Part shown: positions 1 to 7,268 of the stretch, piece after piece | Layout: every line of letters starts with the position of its first letter | How positions within the stretch are numbered: the first letter of the stretch is position 1 | Source of the DNA: Burkholderiaceae bacterium | GTDB taxonomy: Bacteria; Pseudomonadota; Gammaproteobacteria; Burkholderiales; Burkholderiaceae_A | Length of the DNA: 35,524 nt | NCBI GenBank assembly: GCA_018882795.1 | Contig: VERJ01000022.1 | Span: 1 to 35,524, forward strand | Direction: 5' to 3' | Position numbers and translations under genes: made by a program | Notes under the pieces: generated by a model | Database searches by the model: none | What the model was told of the DNA's origin: nothing | The model's input: only the letters and a program-made list of their open reading frames with translations

Positions 1-905
1 GCGTATTTCTGAATCACTGTCTGACCAAGGGCGTATTGATGCCGCAAGTCTTTAAATTGCGCCACATACTGATTGGCATTGGTAATGATTTTTAGGGTCT
101 CTTCAATATGCTCAGCGTAGTATCGAAATTTTTCCTCCAGGTCAGAGAAATTGTCGGCAATCTGAATGTAGTGGACCCCCGGCTGTAGCAGCCCCTCGGC
201 AAACCAGGATTCGAAACGAGGCTTTCGCATCATGCAGACCGAATTGGATGCCATCGCCCATTGAATGTTCGAGGCAATGTCATTGCCCTCGATCACGAAG
301 ATGAATCGGTAGCGCATCTGTTCCAGGGGGGTCATCCATGGCCGTACCCATTGTTGCAACTTTGGGTTTTCCCGGTTGGTGGCGCCGAAATCGCAAAATG
401 AGAGCTGATCACCGGCTGCAAGCAGATCTTCCCGGTGTTTTTTGTACACGGCGCCGCGCCACACAATCATTGGAATCTTTTGCTCGAATGAGTACGGATC
501 CGGATAGGTTTCGAATAGCCGACGCGTATTCAGCGGCAGGAGCACTGAATTCTGGTTGTGATCTCCGATGGGCCGACTGCGGACAAAGGTGGGTTCATCG
601 GGCACATGCTTGATATCTCCCCACAAGTGATGGAACTTAAGCTTGGGGAAGGGTTCCATCAAACGATAAAAATCGAAGTTATAGCCAGTTTTACGCGTGT
701 AGGGGATGTCGTGGATGGTGCTGCCATCTTTTACATCAAAACGGGTGTTTCGCTTGAACCAGTAATCGATGCGGGGATCCTGAATGAGCGCTGGATCCTG
801 TGGCACTTGCTGCCTTGCCCCAAAAAGCTGCCGCGCAAAATAGCCAGCCAACCATGTGATAAATGACAGATTAGATCTAAGCTTATTGGTTCGCAGGGTT
901 TTCAT
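1..905 (-). CDS. Glycosyltransferase family 90-like (CAP10/LPS-modifying) protein, partial
   Basis: The reading frame is open from an ATG at 905 to the left window edge, so the C-terminus is missing (about 301 codons seen). I recognise a layout like the CAP10/GT90 family (LPS-modifying glycosyltransferases). It has an MEPFPKLKFHH segment near residues 83-93, a WRGAVYKKHRED segment near 149-160 and a block YRFIFVIEGND near 199-209. A segment of the type 'SNSVCMMRKPRFESWF' and 'QPGVHYIQI' follows at 220-249, matching the family's nucleotide-sugar pocket and acceptor-side loops. A hydrophobic patch near residues 14-28 might be a membrane anchor. The gene starts 30 bp after the stop of the GT4 gene on the same strand, so it is probably the next gene in an LPS or capsule operon. 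The sugar transferred cannot be told from sequence alone. The family call is from motif memory. Confidence 0.7.
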   Translation of the reverse strand, partial: MKTLRTNKLRSNLSFITWLAGYFARQLFGARQQVPQDPALIQDPRIDYWFKRNTRFDVKDGSTIHDIPYTRKTGYNFDFYRLMEPFPKLKFHHLWGDIKHVPDEPTFVRSRPIGDHNQNSVLLPLNTRRLFETYPDPYSFEQKIPMIVWRGAVYKKHREDLLAAGDQLSFCDFGATNRENPKLQQWVRPWMTPLEQMRYRFIFVIEGNDIASNIQWAMASNSVCMMRKPRFESWFAEGLLQPGVHYIQIADNFSDLEEKFRYYAEHIEETLKIITNANQYVAQFKDLRHQYALGQTVIQKY

Positions 906-935
906 CAAAATCTTTTTCCACAAGTCGCTGTCGGG

Positions 936-2069
936 TCAATTACGACAGGCTTGCATTCTCTTATAAAACTCAAGCCACTGATCAATCACAATATTTTGTT
1001 CATAACGCAATGCAAAGGCCCGGGCCCGAGCAGCCATGCTGTTCCTGCGATCAACATCCTCGCATTTGTGAAGAGCTTGCAACAGCCCAGAAATATGCCG
1101 CTCGCAAATCAGGCCTGCATCGGCATCGGTGATTTCCCAGGCCATGCCGACATCCCGGGTCACGATCACGGGTAGTCCGCAGGATAGGGCCTCTAGCACT
1201 GCATTCGAGGAAGGATCGTAAAGTGACGGTAATGCAAAAATATCGCTTGCCCAGAGCAGTGGCCGAACATCCTGGAGCGGACCGGTCAAGGCAATCCGAT
1301 TGGCCGCATTGCTCTCTCCGATGAGTGCCCGCGCCTTGGCGCTTTCCTTGTCTTTGCCGCAAATCAGTAGTGCACAATTTTTCAGTCTTGCGCAGGCTTG
1401 AATCAGTTGAAAAACCCCTTTGCGGGAAAAACCAGAGCCCACTAAGCAGATCAGAAGTGTCTCTGGCGTGATGGATATTGCATATTGTTGCGCCAGTGCC
1501 TGACGGGCCTCTGCCTTCTGGGCGGATGTCGCTGGCGTGAAAAAACGAGTATCGACGCCATTAGGAATAAGTGTGATCCGATGATCAGGCACAGACCAAT
1601 ACTCAGCCAGCTCAGTGGCCACCAGGCTGCTATTGGCCACATAGTGAAGTTTCGGGTCTTCCGCCATTGCCCGCTCTGTCTCAATCACTGCCCTGTGATA
1701 GGGATCTATGTTCAGCCATAGGGATCGCAATCCGCTCGCTTCCTGTTGAAGACGTTTTATCCAGGCTGCATGGACACCATCGCCCAGGCGGAAGATGTCG
1801 ACACCCACCATGCGTTCGTGGGATTGCACCAGATCGAATGGTCCCAGTTGTGATTTCACCGCCTGCTGAAAGGCACGTAACCTGGCTGTACGAGTCCACC
1901 CAGCGGCCTTGACCGGAATCACGGGGGTTGTGCCCTGGGTGCCTGGCCAGTCCTCTGCGAGGATGGTGGCATTGATCCCCCGCTGGGCAAGCCTTGGTGT
2001 CAAGCGCTCGATGAAACGCTCAGCCCCGCCGAAAGGGTTATATCGGCGACGAATGATTGCAAGCTTCAT
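936..2069 (-). CDS. Glycosyltransferase family 4 (WaaG/RfaG-like)
   Basis: This 377-aa protein has the GT-B fold layout of LPS core glycosyltransferases. The N-terminal Rossmann half begins MKLAIIRRRYNPFGGAERF, with the glycine-rich GGAE acceptor loop at about 14-17. The C-terminal nucleotide-sugar half contains 'LICLVGSGFSRKGV' near 207-220 and 'LPSLYDPSSNAVLEALSCG' near 280-298. The usual E-x7-E catalytic/UDP-binding pair is D-x7-E here (D in LYDP, E in LEAL), a variant that I recall in related proteins. It probably adds a hexose to the LPS inner core at the cytoplasmic face. Its ATG overlaps the stop of the upstream GT2 gene by one base (TAATG), which suggests coupled translation within the LPS gene run. 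Confidence 0.85.
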   Translation of the reverse strand: MKLAIIRRRYNPFGGAERFIERLTPRLAQRGINATILAEDWPGTQGTTPVIPVKAAGWTRTARLRAFQQAVKSQLGPFDLVQSHERMVGVDIFRLGDGVHAAWIKRLQQEASGLRSLWLNIDPYHRAVIETERAMAEDPKLHYVANSSLVATELAEYWSVPDHRITLIPNGVDTRFFTPATSAQKAEARQALAQQYAISITPETLLICLVGSGFSRKGVFQLIQACARLKNCALLICGKDKESAKARALIGESNAANRIALTGPLQDVRPLLWASDIFALPSLYDPSSNAVLEALSCGLPVIVTRDVGMAWEITDADAGLICERHISGLLQALHKCEDVDRRNSMAARARAFALRYEQNIVIDQWLEFYKRMQACRN

Positions 2070-2833
2070 TATGTTTCTGGCTGTTGTGGCTGAAACTCAG
2101 CAGCAACATACTTCCAGAATACCTCTTGGGCTTTGAATATTGCTGATATGAATCCCTGTCGGCCATCCAGGGCACCAAGCTGCAGAACATAGAGTCTGAA
2201 AAAAGCCCAGAGTGACCGCGTGCATGCTGCAACCAAGCTGATGTGATTGCCTTTCCGGGCGCGAATTTTCCCGGCACTTAATAGCGCGTAGCGCTTTTGT
2301 TTTTCCAGTACATCGCTGATGCTGGAATAACTGTAATGGAGGAAGTGATTTTTAAGCTTTAGGATTTGACCGCGAACGATGATTTTTTCATGCACAGGAA
2401 CTGGATCGAAATGTGCAGCCGATTTTTTTACAAGCCGGAGCACATAATCCGGATACCAGCCCCCAAAGCGCATCCACTTGCCAAGAAACTTTGAGCGTCG
2501 CTTGATGTAGAAGCCGTTGGCAACGGAAGATTCCAACATGCGAAGAATTTCCGCTTTTAACTCAGCCGTCACGCGTTCATCCGCATCAATTGAAAGCACC
2601 CATTCTCCCGAGGCGCGATCAAGAGCACGCTGTTTTTGAGGCCCAAATCCAGGCCAGTCATGGGTTTGAATCACCACGGCACCGTTGGCTTGTGCGATTG
2701 CGGCAGTGTCATCTGTGCTGCCGTGATCCACCACAATAATTTCATCGCAAAAATCGAGCGTGCTCAGACAGTCTGTCAGCTGATGTGCTTCGTTTTTGGT
2801 GATTAATATCGCGCTCAGTCTTGGATTGGGCAT
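2069..2833 (-). CDS. Glycosyltransferase family 2 (WaaE/KdtX-like LPS core)
   Basis: This 254-aa GT-A enzyme has the hallmarks of the WaaE/KdtX group, which adds glucose to the LPS inner-core heptose. 'SAILITKNEAHQLTDCLSTL' at about 7-26 is the nucleotide-binding start, 'IIVVDHGSTDDT' at 33-44 carries the conserved Asp, and 'LSIDADERV' at about 80-88 is the DxD-type metal site. 'FGGWYPDYVLRL' at about 123-134 is typical of this subgroup. The ATG at 2833 lies 18 bp after the O-antigen ligase stop, and its stop overlaps the next gene's ATG. The exact donor and acceptor are inferred from family, not shown. Confidence 0.85.
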   Translation of the reverse strand: MPNPRLSAILITKNEAHQLTDCLSTLDFCDEIIVVDHGSTDDTAAIAQANGAVVIQTHDWPGFGPQKQRALDRASGEWVLSIDADERVTAELKAEILRMLESSVANGFYIKRRSKFLGKWMRFGGWYPDYVLRLVKKSAAHFDPVPVHEKIIVRGQILKLKNHFLHYSYSSISDVLEKQKRYALLSAGKIRARKGNHISLVAACTRSLWAFFRLYVLQLGALDGRQGFISAIFKAQEVFWKYVAAEFQPQQPET

Positions 2834-2851
2834 GTAGATGTTTTGCTGTGC

Positions 2852-4087
2852 CTACTTGGGCTGCTTTTCCGTTGAAGTTTGGCGTAACAGCAGTAGAAGC
2901 GCAATGATTAGCGCTAGAAAATTTCTTGAATACGAATGACTCAGAATATCCTGAGTCATGGAAGATGCGAGTAGGTGGGCGCAGACAAAAAAACCAGCGG
3001 CTGAGACCGCGGCCGTCGTGACGGTTCGCCAGGGTGAAAATACCCATGCTAGTACACCAAAGGCCCACAACCAGCAGAGTGCGCCGACCACGCCAAGTTC
3101 GAGTCCCAGATTGAGTAGTGTCATGTGAATATGGTTGAACTCTGCAATCGGCATTGGGAAACTTTTCAGGAGTTTGCCTGCCTGATCAGCGCCGATGCCG
3201 ATCCAGGGTGATTTCGCGATTTCCTCCAGGGCAATTTGAATTAGTTGCCAACGAATCCCGGCTGAGGAATCTTTTCCTGCGGCGATATCCCCTATAAAAC
3301 GCGTGTACAAAATCCATCCGGCGCCAATTACAAAAAAGAATCCTGCGGCGCAAACCCAGGCTGCTGTTTTGGTGTTGGCGGAGCGCAAGGGGAAAAATCT
3401 TCTTCTGAAGACTGCGGCGACAACCGCACACAGCATGAAGGAAATGATTGGCCCTCGTGATCCGGAGCCCAGCAAGCCAATCGCGGCGGCCAACAGGCTG
3501 GCGTTGATCATCCATGGGTTTTTTAGGAAATTTATGGCCTTATTGTCTGAACCGGTTGTTTGGGCTGGGTTTCCATCGGCATTTTTGAGAAACATCAGAA
3601 GAAGCGCCATGCTGCCGCAGACAATGCCAAAGTTAATGGAAACAAACTCATCCCCTGTTCTGGAGATGTTCGCAACACCATATTCATAGATCGTGATTGC
3701 AAATCCTGCCCAGCTGGCAAGGGATGCGCCGACCAGCAGTGTTGAGCGGTTGAGTTTTGATAATGTCAGACCCAGGATGAGTGCTAACCCGCCAATAAAG
3801 GGGGCAAATATCTCGGCGCGACCGATTGGCAGATTCCAAACAATCAGTGATAGAGCGGATACTGCAGTGAGTGGACCAAAGGCAATCAACCAGATTTTTA
3901 ACGCAGACTGGTCGCGCTGTTGGGTCAATGCATTTTCTTTAAATGCCAGACTCGTTTTGGCGCGATTCAGCCAGGCCTGAATCGTCAAGACCAAGCAAAT
4001 GAGCACCAAGAGATGCCAGGCGATCCCAAAGAGCTTCGGGTGTACGAGCGATGTGGCCAGTGTCAATGGCACCAAATAAGCGTTCAC
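2852..4087 (-). CDS. O-antigen ligase / O-antigen polymerase family (Wzy_C) membrane protein
   Basis: This is a polytopic inner-membrane protein with about ten hydrophobic segments. In the C-terminal half it has the Wzy_C features: an arginine-containing 'LGSGSRGPIISF' motif, a large periplasmic loop with 'SAGIRWQLIQIALEEI', and the 'FNHIHMTLLNLGLELG' motif shared by WaaL ligases. The family transfers O-antigen (or another undecaprenyl-linked glycan) to lipid A-core in the periplasm, or polymerises such units. The frame is open up to a GTG at 4201, but that start lies 71 bp inside rlmH and has no Shine-Dalgarno sequence. The GTG at 4087, just before the first membrane segment, is used here (411 aa); the start is uncertain. 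It heads the run of glycosyltransferase genes. Confidence 0.8.
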   Translation of the reverse strand: MNAYLVPLTLATSLVHPKLFGIAWHLLVLICLVLTIQAWLNRAKTSLAFKENALTQQRDQSALKIWLIAFGPLTAVSALSLIVWNLPIGRAEIFAPFIGGLALILGLTLSKLNRSTLLVGASLASWAGFAITIYEYGVANISRTGDEFVSINFGIVCGSMALLLMFLKNADGNPAQTTGSDNKAINFLKNPWMINASLLAAAIGLLGSGSRGPIISFMLCAVVAAVFRRRFFPLRSANTKTAAWVCAAGFFFVIGAGWILYTRFIGDIAAGKDSSAGIRWQLIQIALEEIAKSPWIGIGADQAGKLLKSFPMPIAEFNHIHMTLLNLGLELGVVGALCWLWAFGVLAWVFSPWRTVTTAAVSAAGFFVCAHLLASSMTQDILSHSYSRNFLALIIALLLLLRQTSTEKQPK

Positions 4088-4130
4088 GTATGGTTTGGAT
4101 AAGTCGAAAGGAGCAAGTGATTCAGCAGAA

Positions 4131-4598
4131 TTATGCCCGGTGATAGGGATGGTGATGTTGTAGCGACCAGGCCCGATAGAGCTGCTCGGCCAGCAGCACA
4201 CGGGCCAGACCGTGGGGCAATGTCATGGATGAAAGCCGGACCTGCTGATGGCAGGATGTTTTCAGGGTGGGATCCAGGCCGTCGGGGCCGCCAATCATGA
4301 ATGCAATGTTGGTGGATTCCTTCTGTAACTTGCCCATGGTGGTGCAGAACTCATCGCTGGTGAGCGCCTTGCCACGCTCATCCAGGGCAATGCGAAGAGT
4401 GTCCTTGGGGGTGGCCGCTTCGATGCGTTCGGCCTCGGCCGCCATCATGGCGGCTACAGTCTTGCCGCTGGTGCGGGGTTCGGCCTTGATTTCTTTGAGT
4501 GTCGGCCGATGCTCTGCCGGGAATCGACCCAGGTAGTCGGCCATCGCCTCGCGTACCCAAGCGGGCTGCTTCTGGCCCACAGCGAGAATAAGAATCAT
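4131..4598 (-). CDS. rlmH: 23S rRNA (pseudouridine-1915 N3)-methyltransferase RlmH
   Basis: RlmH is a SPOUT-class methyltransferase that methylates N3 of pseudouridine 1915 in helix 69 of 23S rRNA on the assembled 70S ribosome. Length (155 aa) matches the family. Signatures are the 'ALDERGKALTSDEF' block at about 72-85, the trefoil-knot SAM site 'FMIGGPDG' at about 99-106, and the C-terminal 'LSSMTLPHGLARVLLAEQLYRAW' region ending in a His-rich HHHPYH tail that is standard for RlmH. Its ATG overlaps the rsfS stop by 4 bp (ATGA), giving the common rsfS-rlmH pair. Confidence 0.97.
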   Translation of the reverse strand: MILILAVGQKQPAWVREAMADYLGRFPAEHRPTLKEIKAEPRTSGKTVAAMMAAEAERIEAATPKDTLRIALDERGKALTSDEFCTTMGKLQKESTNIAFMIGGPDGLDPTLKTSCHQQVRLSSMTLPHGLARVLLAEQLYRAWSLQHHHPYHRA

Positions 4599-5056
4599 TT
4601 TTTGGATTTCTTGGCCGCAGATTTTTTAGCGGGGGACTTCTTGGCGCTAATGGGTTTTTTGGCAGTAGGCTTTCGGCGGGGCGCGGCTTTCTCATTTGCT
4701 GCCTTTTGTTCGGCCTGCCAATCAATTGGGTGCTTGCCCCAGATTTCTTCCAAACGGTAGTACTCACGAATACTGGGCTGCATGATGTGTACGATGATGT
4801 CACCCAAATCCACGAGCACCCATTCACCGGTTTCTTCACCCTCTGCGCCATAGACCTGGCCACCGGCCTGTTTCACTTTGTCGTGCAGGTTTTTGGCGAG
4901 CGCCCGGGTTTGACGATTCGAGGTGCCGCTGACAATCACTACACGATCAAACATGCTGGTAAGCGGCTGGGCATCGAAGACCAGGATGTTTTGGCCCTTG
5001 ATGTCTTCCAGGGCATCGATCACGACATTTTGAAGTGTGGCTAAGGCAATGGTCAT
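4595..5056 (-). CDS. rsfS: Ribosomal silencing factor RsfS with lysine/alanine-rich tail
   Basis: RsfS binds ribosomal protein uL14 on the 50S subunit and blocks joining to 30S when nutrients run low. The core (about residues 1-115) shows the family blocks: 'ALEDIKGQNILVFD' at 15-28, 'IVSGTSNRQTRALA' at about 41-54, and 'EWVLVDLGDIIVHIM' with 'REYYRLEEIW' at about 78-107. The last ~36 residues are a basic tail of AKK/PAKK-type repeats that the enteric protein lacks; it resembles the H1-like tails of nucleic-acid-binding proteins. The gene sits between nadD (11 bp gap) and rlmH (4-bp overlap). Confidence 0.95.
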   Translation of the reverse strand: MTIALATLQNVVIDALEDIKGQNILVFDAQPLTSMFDRVVIVSGTSNRQTRALAKNLHDKVKQAGGQVYGAEGEETGEWVLVDLGDIIVHIMQPSIREYYRLEEIWGKHPIDWQAEQKAANEKAAPRRKPTAKKPISAKKSPAKKSAAKKSKK

Positions 5057-5067
5057 GCAGCGTCTTT

Positions 5068-5673
5068 CTATTGATAAAGGCGATGTTTGAGAATGTAATC
5101 GGCAACCGGGGTGGGCACCAAGTCGGCTATTGACTCGCCACCGGCAACTGCCTGGCGAATCTGAGTCGAAGATACGGTATCGGGCGCGATCTCAACCCAT
5201 TGGATCTTTGCCCCATGCGTTGAGAGTTCTCTCGCGGCATCCGATCCTTTGGATCCCGGTCGGCCACAGACAGCGAATTCCATCTGAGTCACTAACCACT
5301 GCCAACGAGACCAAGTCTTGAAATCCTGTAGCTGGTCCTCGCCTAGGATCCATATGAATTTTTTTGTTGGGAATTCTTGTTGCAGACTTTTTAATGTGTC
5401 GGCAGTGTAATTGGATCCGCCCGCGGCTTTGGCCCTAATCTCCCGATCATCAACCACCATCCGGGGGTCACGCATGGTGTCAACTGCCAGCCGGACCAAT
5501 TCCAGTCGGTCGGCTGCCGGTGCAATAACTGACTTGTGCTCAGCCTCACCACTCACGATCCAGCGGATTTCGCCGAGATTGAGCTGATCGGCGACGACGT
5601 TAGCAATCGCGAGGTGTGCCCGATGCACGGGGTCGAATCGACCGCCGAAGAGTCCGATTCTTTTAACTGCCAT
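5068..5673 (-). CDS. nadD: Nicotinate-nucleotide adenylyltransferase NadD
   Basis: NadD joins ATP and nicotinate mononucleotide to give deamido-NAD in NAD synthesis. The nucleotidyltransferase signature 'IGLFGGRFDPVHRAHL' lies at the N-terminus (the H-x-x-H pair of HRAH is the HxGH-type site, with Arg-Ala in place of the more common Ile-Gly/Leu-Gly). 'WILGEDQL' is in the middle, and the C-terminal 'VSSTQIRQAV' is the ISSTxxR phosphate-binding motif. The frame extends to a TTG at 5694, but the ATG at 5673 overlaps the hemF stop (TGATG) and gives a normal length of 201 aa, so it is preferred. It lies in the operon hemF-nadD-rsfS-rlmH. Confidence 0.95.
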   Translation of the reverse strand: MAVKRIGLFGGRFDPVHRAHLAIANVVADQLNLGEIRWIVSGEAEHKSVIAPAADRLELVRLAVDTMRDPRMVVDDREIRAKAAGGSNYTADTLKSLQQEFPTKKFIWILGEDQLQDFKTWSRWQWLVTQMEFAVCGRPGSKGSDAARELSTHGAKIQWVEIAPDTVSSTQIRQAVAGGESIADLVPTPVADYILKHRLYQ

Positions 5674-6605
5674 CAGGGCGTATCCGAAATCCAATCTCTT
5701 GGTTTGATCGCTTCATAGATTTTTGATTCCGGCGACCCCGGCTGGGGCTGCCAGTCGTAGCGCCACTTCACAATCGGTGGCATCGACATCAGGATGCTCT
5801 CTGCCCGACCGCCGCTCTGCAGCCCAAAGTGGGTGCCACGATCGAACACCAGATTGAATTCCACATAGCGGCCACGGCGATAGGCCTGAAAGTCCCGCTC
5901 ACGTTCACCGAAGGACATGTCTTTACGCTTCTGAACAATCGGTGTGTAGGCATCGAGAAATGCATTGCCCACTGCCTGCGTCATGGCAAAGCTCTGCTCA
6001 AAGCCAAGCTCTGAAAAATCATCGAAAAATACACCGCCAATGCCGCGGGCCTCCTCGCGGTGTTTCAGATAAAAATATTCATCGCACCATTTCTTGAATT
6101 TCGGGTAGTACTGCGCGCCAAAGGGTGCGAGTGCCTGCTGGCAGGTGCTGTGAAAATGCACGGCATCTTCTTCAAAGGGATAGTAGGGCGTCAGGTCCAT
6201 TCCCCCGCCAAACCACCAGGCATCTGCATCGCCTGCCTTGTTGGCCTTCGCCACAAAGGACCGCACATTCATGTGCACGGTGGGGATGTAAGGGTTGCGT
6301 GGGTGAAAGACCAGCGAGACCCCAATCGCCTCAAACCCCCGGCCTGCAAGTTCGGGGCGGTTCTGTGTGGCCGATGGCGGAAGCCGGTCGCCCCGCACAT
6401 GAGAAAACCCCACGCCTGCACGTTCAAAAACCTCGCCCTCTTCCAGGATGCGGGAGCGGCCATCGCCCTTTAGCATCGCGTCTTCAGGTTTTTTCCAGGC
6501 ATCCTCAATAAACGCATTGCCATCAATCTCGCCGATGCGGGAGGTGATGCGGTCTTGTAAGCCGAGGAAAAAATCGCGCAGGGAGGAGATATTGATGGTG
6601 GTCAT
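5673..6605 (-). CDS. hemF: Oxygen-dependent coproporphyrinogen III oxidase HemF
   Basis: HemF carries out the aerobic oxidative decarboxylation of coproporphyrinogen III to protoporphyrinogen IX in heme synthesis, in the cytoplasm as a dimer. At 310 aa it has normal length. Conserved blocks are '[20 protein letters not shown]' near 133-152, '[20 protein letters not shown]' near 167-186 and '[20 protein letters not shown]' near 245-264. It ends with the typical '[10 protein letters not shown]' near 276-285. The ATG at 6605 is the first start. It heads the hemF-nadD-rsfS-rlmH operon. The mazEF promoter diverges from the DNA just upstream, so both promoters must fit in about 90 bp. Confidence 0.97.
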   Translation of the reverse strand: MTTINISSLRDFFLGLQDRITSRIGEIDGNAFIEDAWKKPEDAMLKGDGRSRILEEGEVFERAGVGFSHVRGDRLPPSATQNRPELAGRGFEAIGVSLVFHPRNPYIPTVHMNVRSFVAKANKAGDADAWWFGGGMDLTPYYPFEEDAVHFHSTCQQALAPFGAQYYPKFKKWCDEYFYLKHREEARGIGGVFFDDFSELGFEQSFAMTQAVGNAFLDAYTPIVQKRKDMSFGERERDFQAYRRGRYVEFNLVFDRGTHFGLQSGGRAESILMSMPPIVKWRYDWQPQPGSPESKIYEAIKPRDWISDTP

Positions 6606-6636
6606 GGGGCTCTATTTTGAGAGAGATTCGAAAAGG

Positions 6637-6673
6637 TTGATGTTCATGACATATTTCATGATACTATTCATGC
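6637..6673 (+). promoter_or_regulatory. Promoter and triple direct-repeat operator of the mazEF-like module
   Basis: A -35 box TTGATG (6637-6642) and a -10 box GATACT (6660-6665) are spaced by 17 bp. Overlapping them are three copies of TTCATGA/C at 6643-6649, 6655-6661 and 6667-6673, each exactly 12 bp apart. Helically spaced repeats across a core promoter fit autorepression by the antitoxin/toxin complex, as is usual for type II modules. This is inference from position and spacing. Confidence 0.6.
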
Positions 6674-6695
6674 GGAAATAGTCACAACCTAACCA

Positions 6696-6917
6696 ATGCC
6701 AACCACTCAAAAACAACGCAGTAATGTTGCAGTTTCCCGGGAGCGTATGCGCCTGGCGGGCCTACGCCCGGTTCAGTTCTGGGTGCCTGACACCAGGCTG
6801 CCGGCCTTCGCAGCGGAGGTCAGAGAGCAGTGCCTTCGCCTGAAGGGCGATGCTGCCGAGGAGGAAGTACTGCAAATGACTGAGGCGGCAGCGAGTCTTG
6901 TTGAGGGATGGAAATGA
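6696..6917 (+). CDS. Antitoxin of MazEF-like module (DUF3018 family)
   Basis: This 73-aa protein resembles the DUF3018 antitoxins paired with MazF/PemK toxins. It has a basic N-terminus with 'SRERMRLAGLRPVQFWVPDT' at about 15-34, followed by an acidic, helical C-terminal part that would wrap the toxin. The 'RxxGLRPVQxWVPDTR' block is, from memory, the family hallmark. It overlaps the toxin gene and lies directly behind a promoter with three operator-like repeats. It would neutralise the downstream toxin and repress its own promoter. The ATG at 6696 has no strong Shine-Dalgarno sequence. Confidence 0.85.
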   Translation: MPTTQKQRSNVAVSRERMRLAGLRPVQFWVPDTRLPAFAAEVREQCLRLKGDAAEEEVLQMTEAAASLVEGWK

Positions 6918-7237
6918 CCCTGCGGGGAGACCTTGTAACTGTTTCCTTGCAAGGTGAGTACGGTAAGCCGAGGCCTGCTTTAGTCATTCAAACCGACCTA
7001 CTCGCTGACCTTGACAGCCTGGTGTTGTGTCCGATGACCACCGATCTTCGGACAGCCGCTTTTAGGGTCACCGTGGAGCCTTCACAACAAAATGGTTTGA
7101 AGTTTCTCTCACAGGTTATGGTGGACAAAATCTCAACCTTGCCCCGCACAAGGGTCAGTGAACCATTTGGCCGTCTTGAGACAGAGCGGATGCGTTTAGT
7201 CGACAGAGCGCTTTTGTTGGTTACGGGCTTAATTTGA
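6914..7237 (+). CDS. MazF/PemK-type endoribonuclease toxin
   Basis: This 107-aa toxin has the MazF/PemK beta-barrel motifs: 'RGDLVTVSLQGEYGKPRPAL' near the N-terminus (the catalytic Arg region), 'LVLCPMTTDLR' in the middle, and 'LKFLSQVMVDKISTLPRTRV' near the C-terminus (the S-Q-x-x-x-D-K block with the Thr-Leu-Pro). Family members cut mRNA at short specific sequences; the site here is unknown. An ATG at 6908 is in frame, but the ATG at 6914 is preferred. It overlaps the antitoxin stop (ATGA) and has GAGGG at 6903-6907, six bases upstream. The module lies between hemF and purD, convergent with purD. Confidence 0.9.
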   Translation: MTLRGDLVTVSLQGEYGKPRPALVIQTDLLADLDSLVLCPMTTDLRTAAFRVTVEPSQQNGLKFLSQVMVDKISTLPRTRVSEPFGRLETERMRLVDRALLLVTGLI

Positions 7238-7268
7238 ATCGCGTCGCCACTCAAGGAGTACGCGGCAC

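Noticed and set aside
338..866. Two plus-strand open frames over the first 900 bases
   Set aside because: They are shadows of the GT90-like gene on the minus strand, whose frame is open over the entire stretch and carries family motifs.
1288..1315. GGCAATCC followed by GCATTGC inside the GT4 gene
   Set aside because: Only short parts match the palindromic element and the GT4 protein has no extra residues here; treated as chance.
5673..5694. Longer NadD start at a TTG (5694)
   Set aside because: The ATG at 5673 overlaps the hemF stop and gives the standard NadD N-terminus.
6782..6794. GGTGCCTGACACC in the MazE-like gene matches the third pepN repeat
   Set aside because: The VPDT residues it encodes are, from memory, conserved in this antitoxin family, so the match is best explained by protein conservation rather than insertion.
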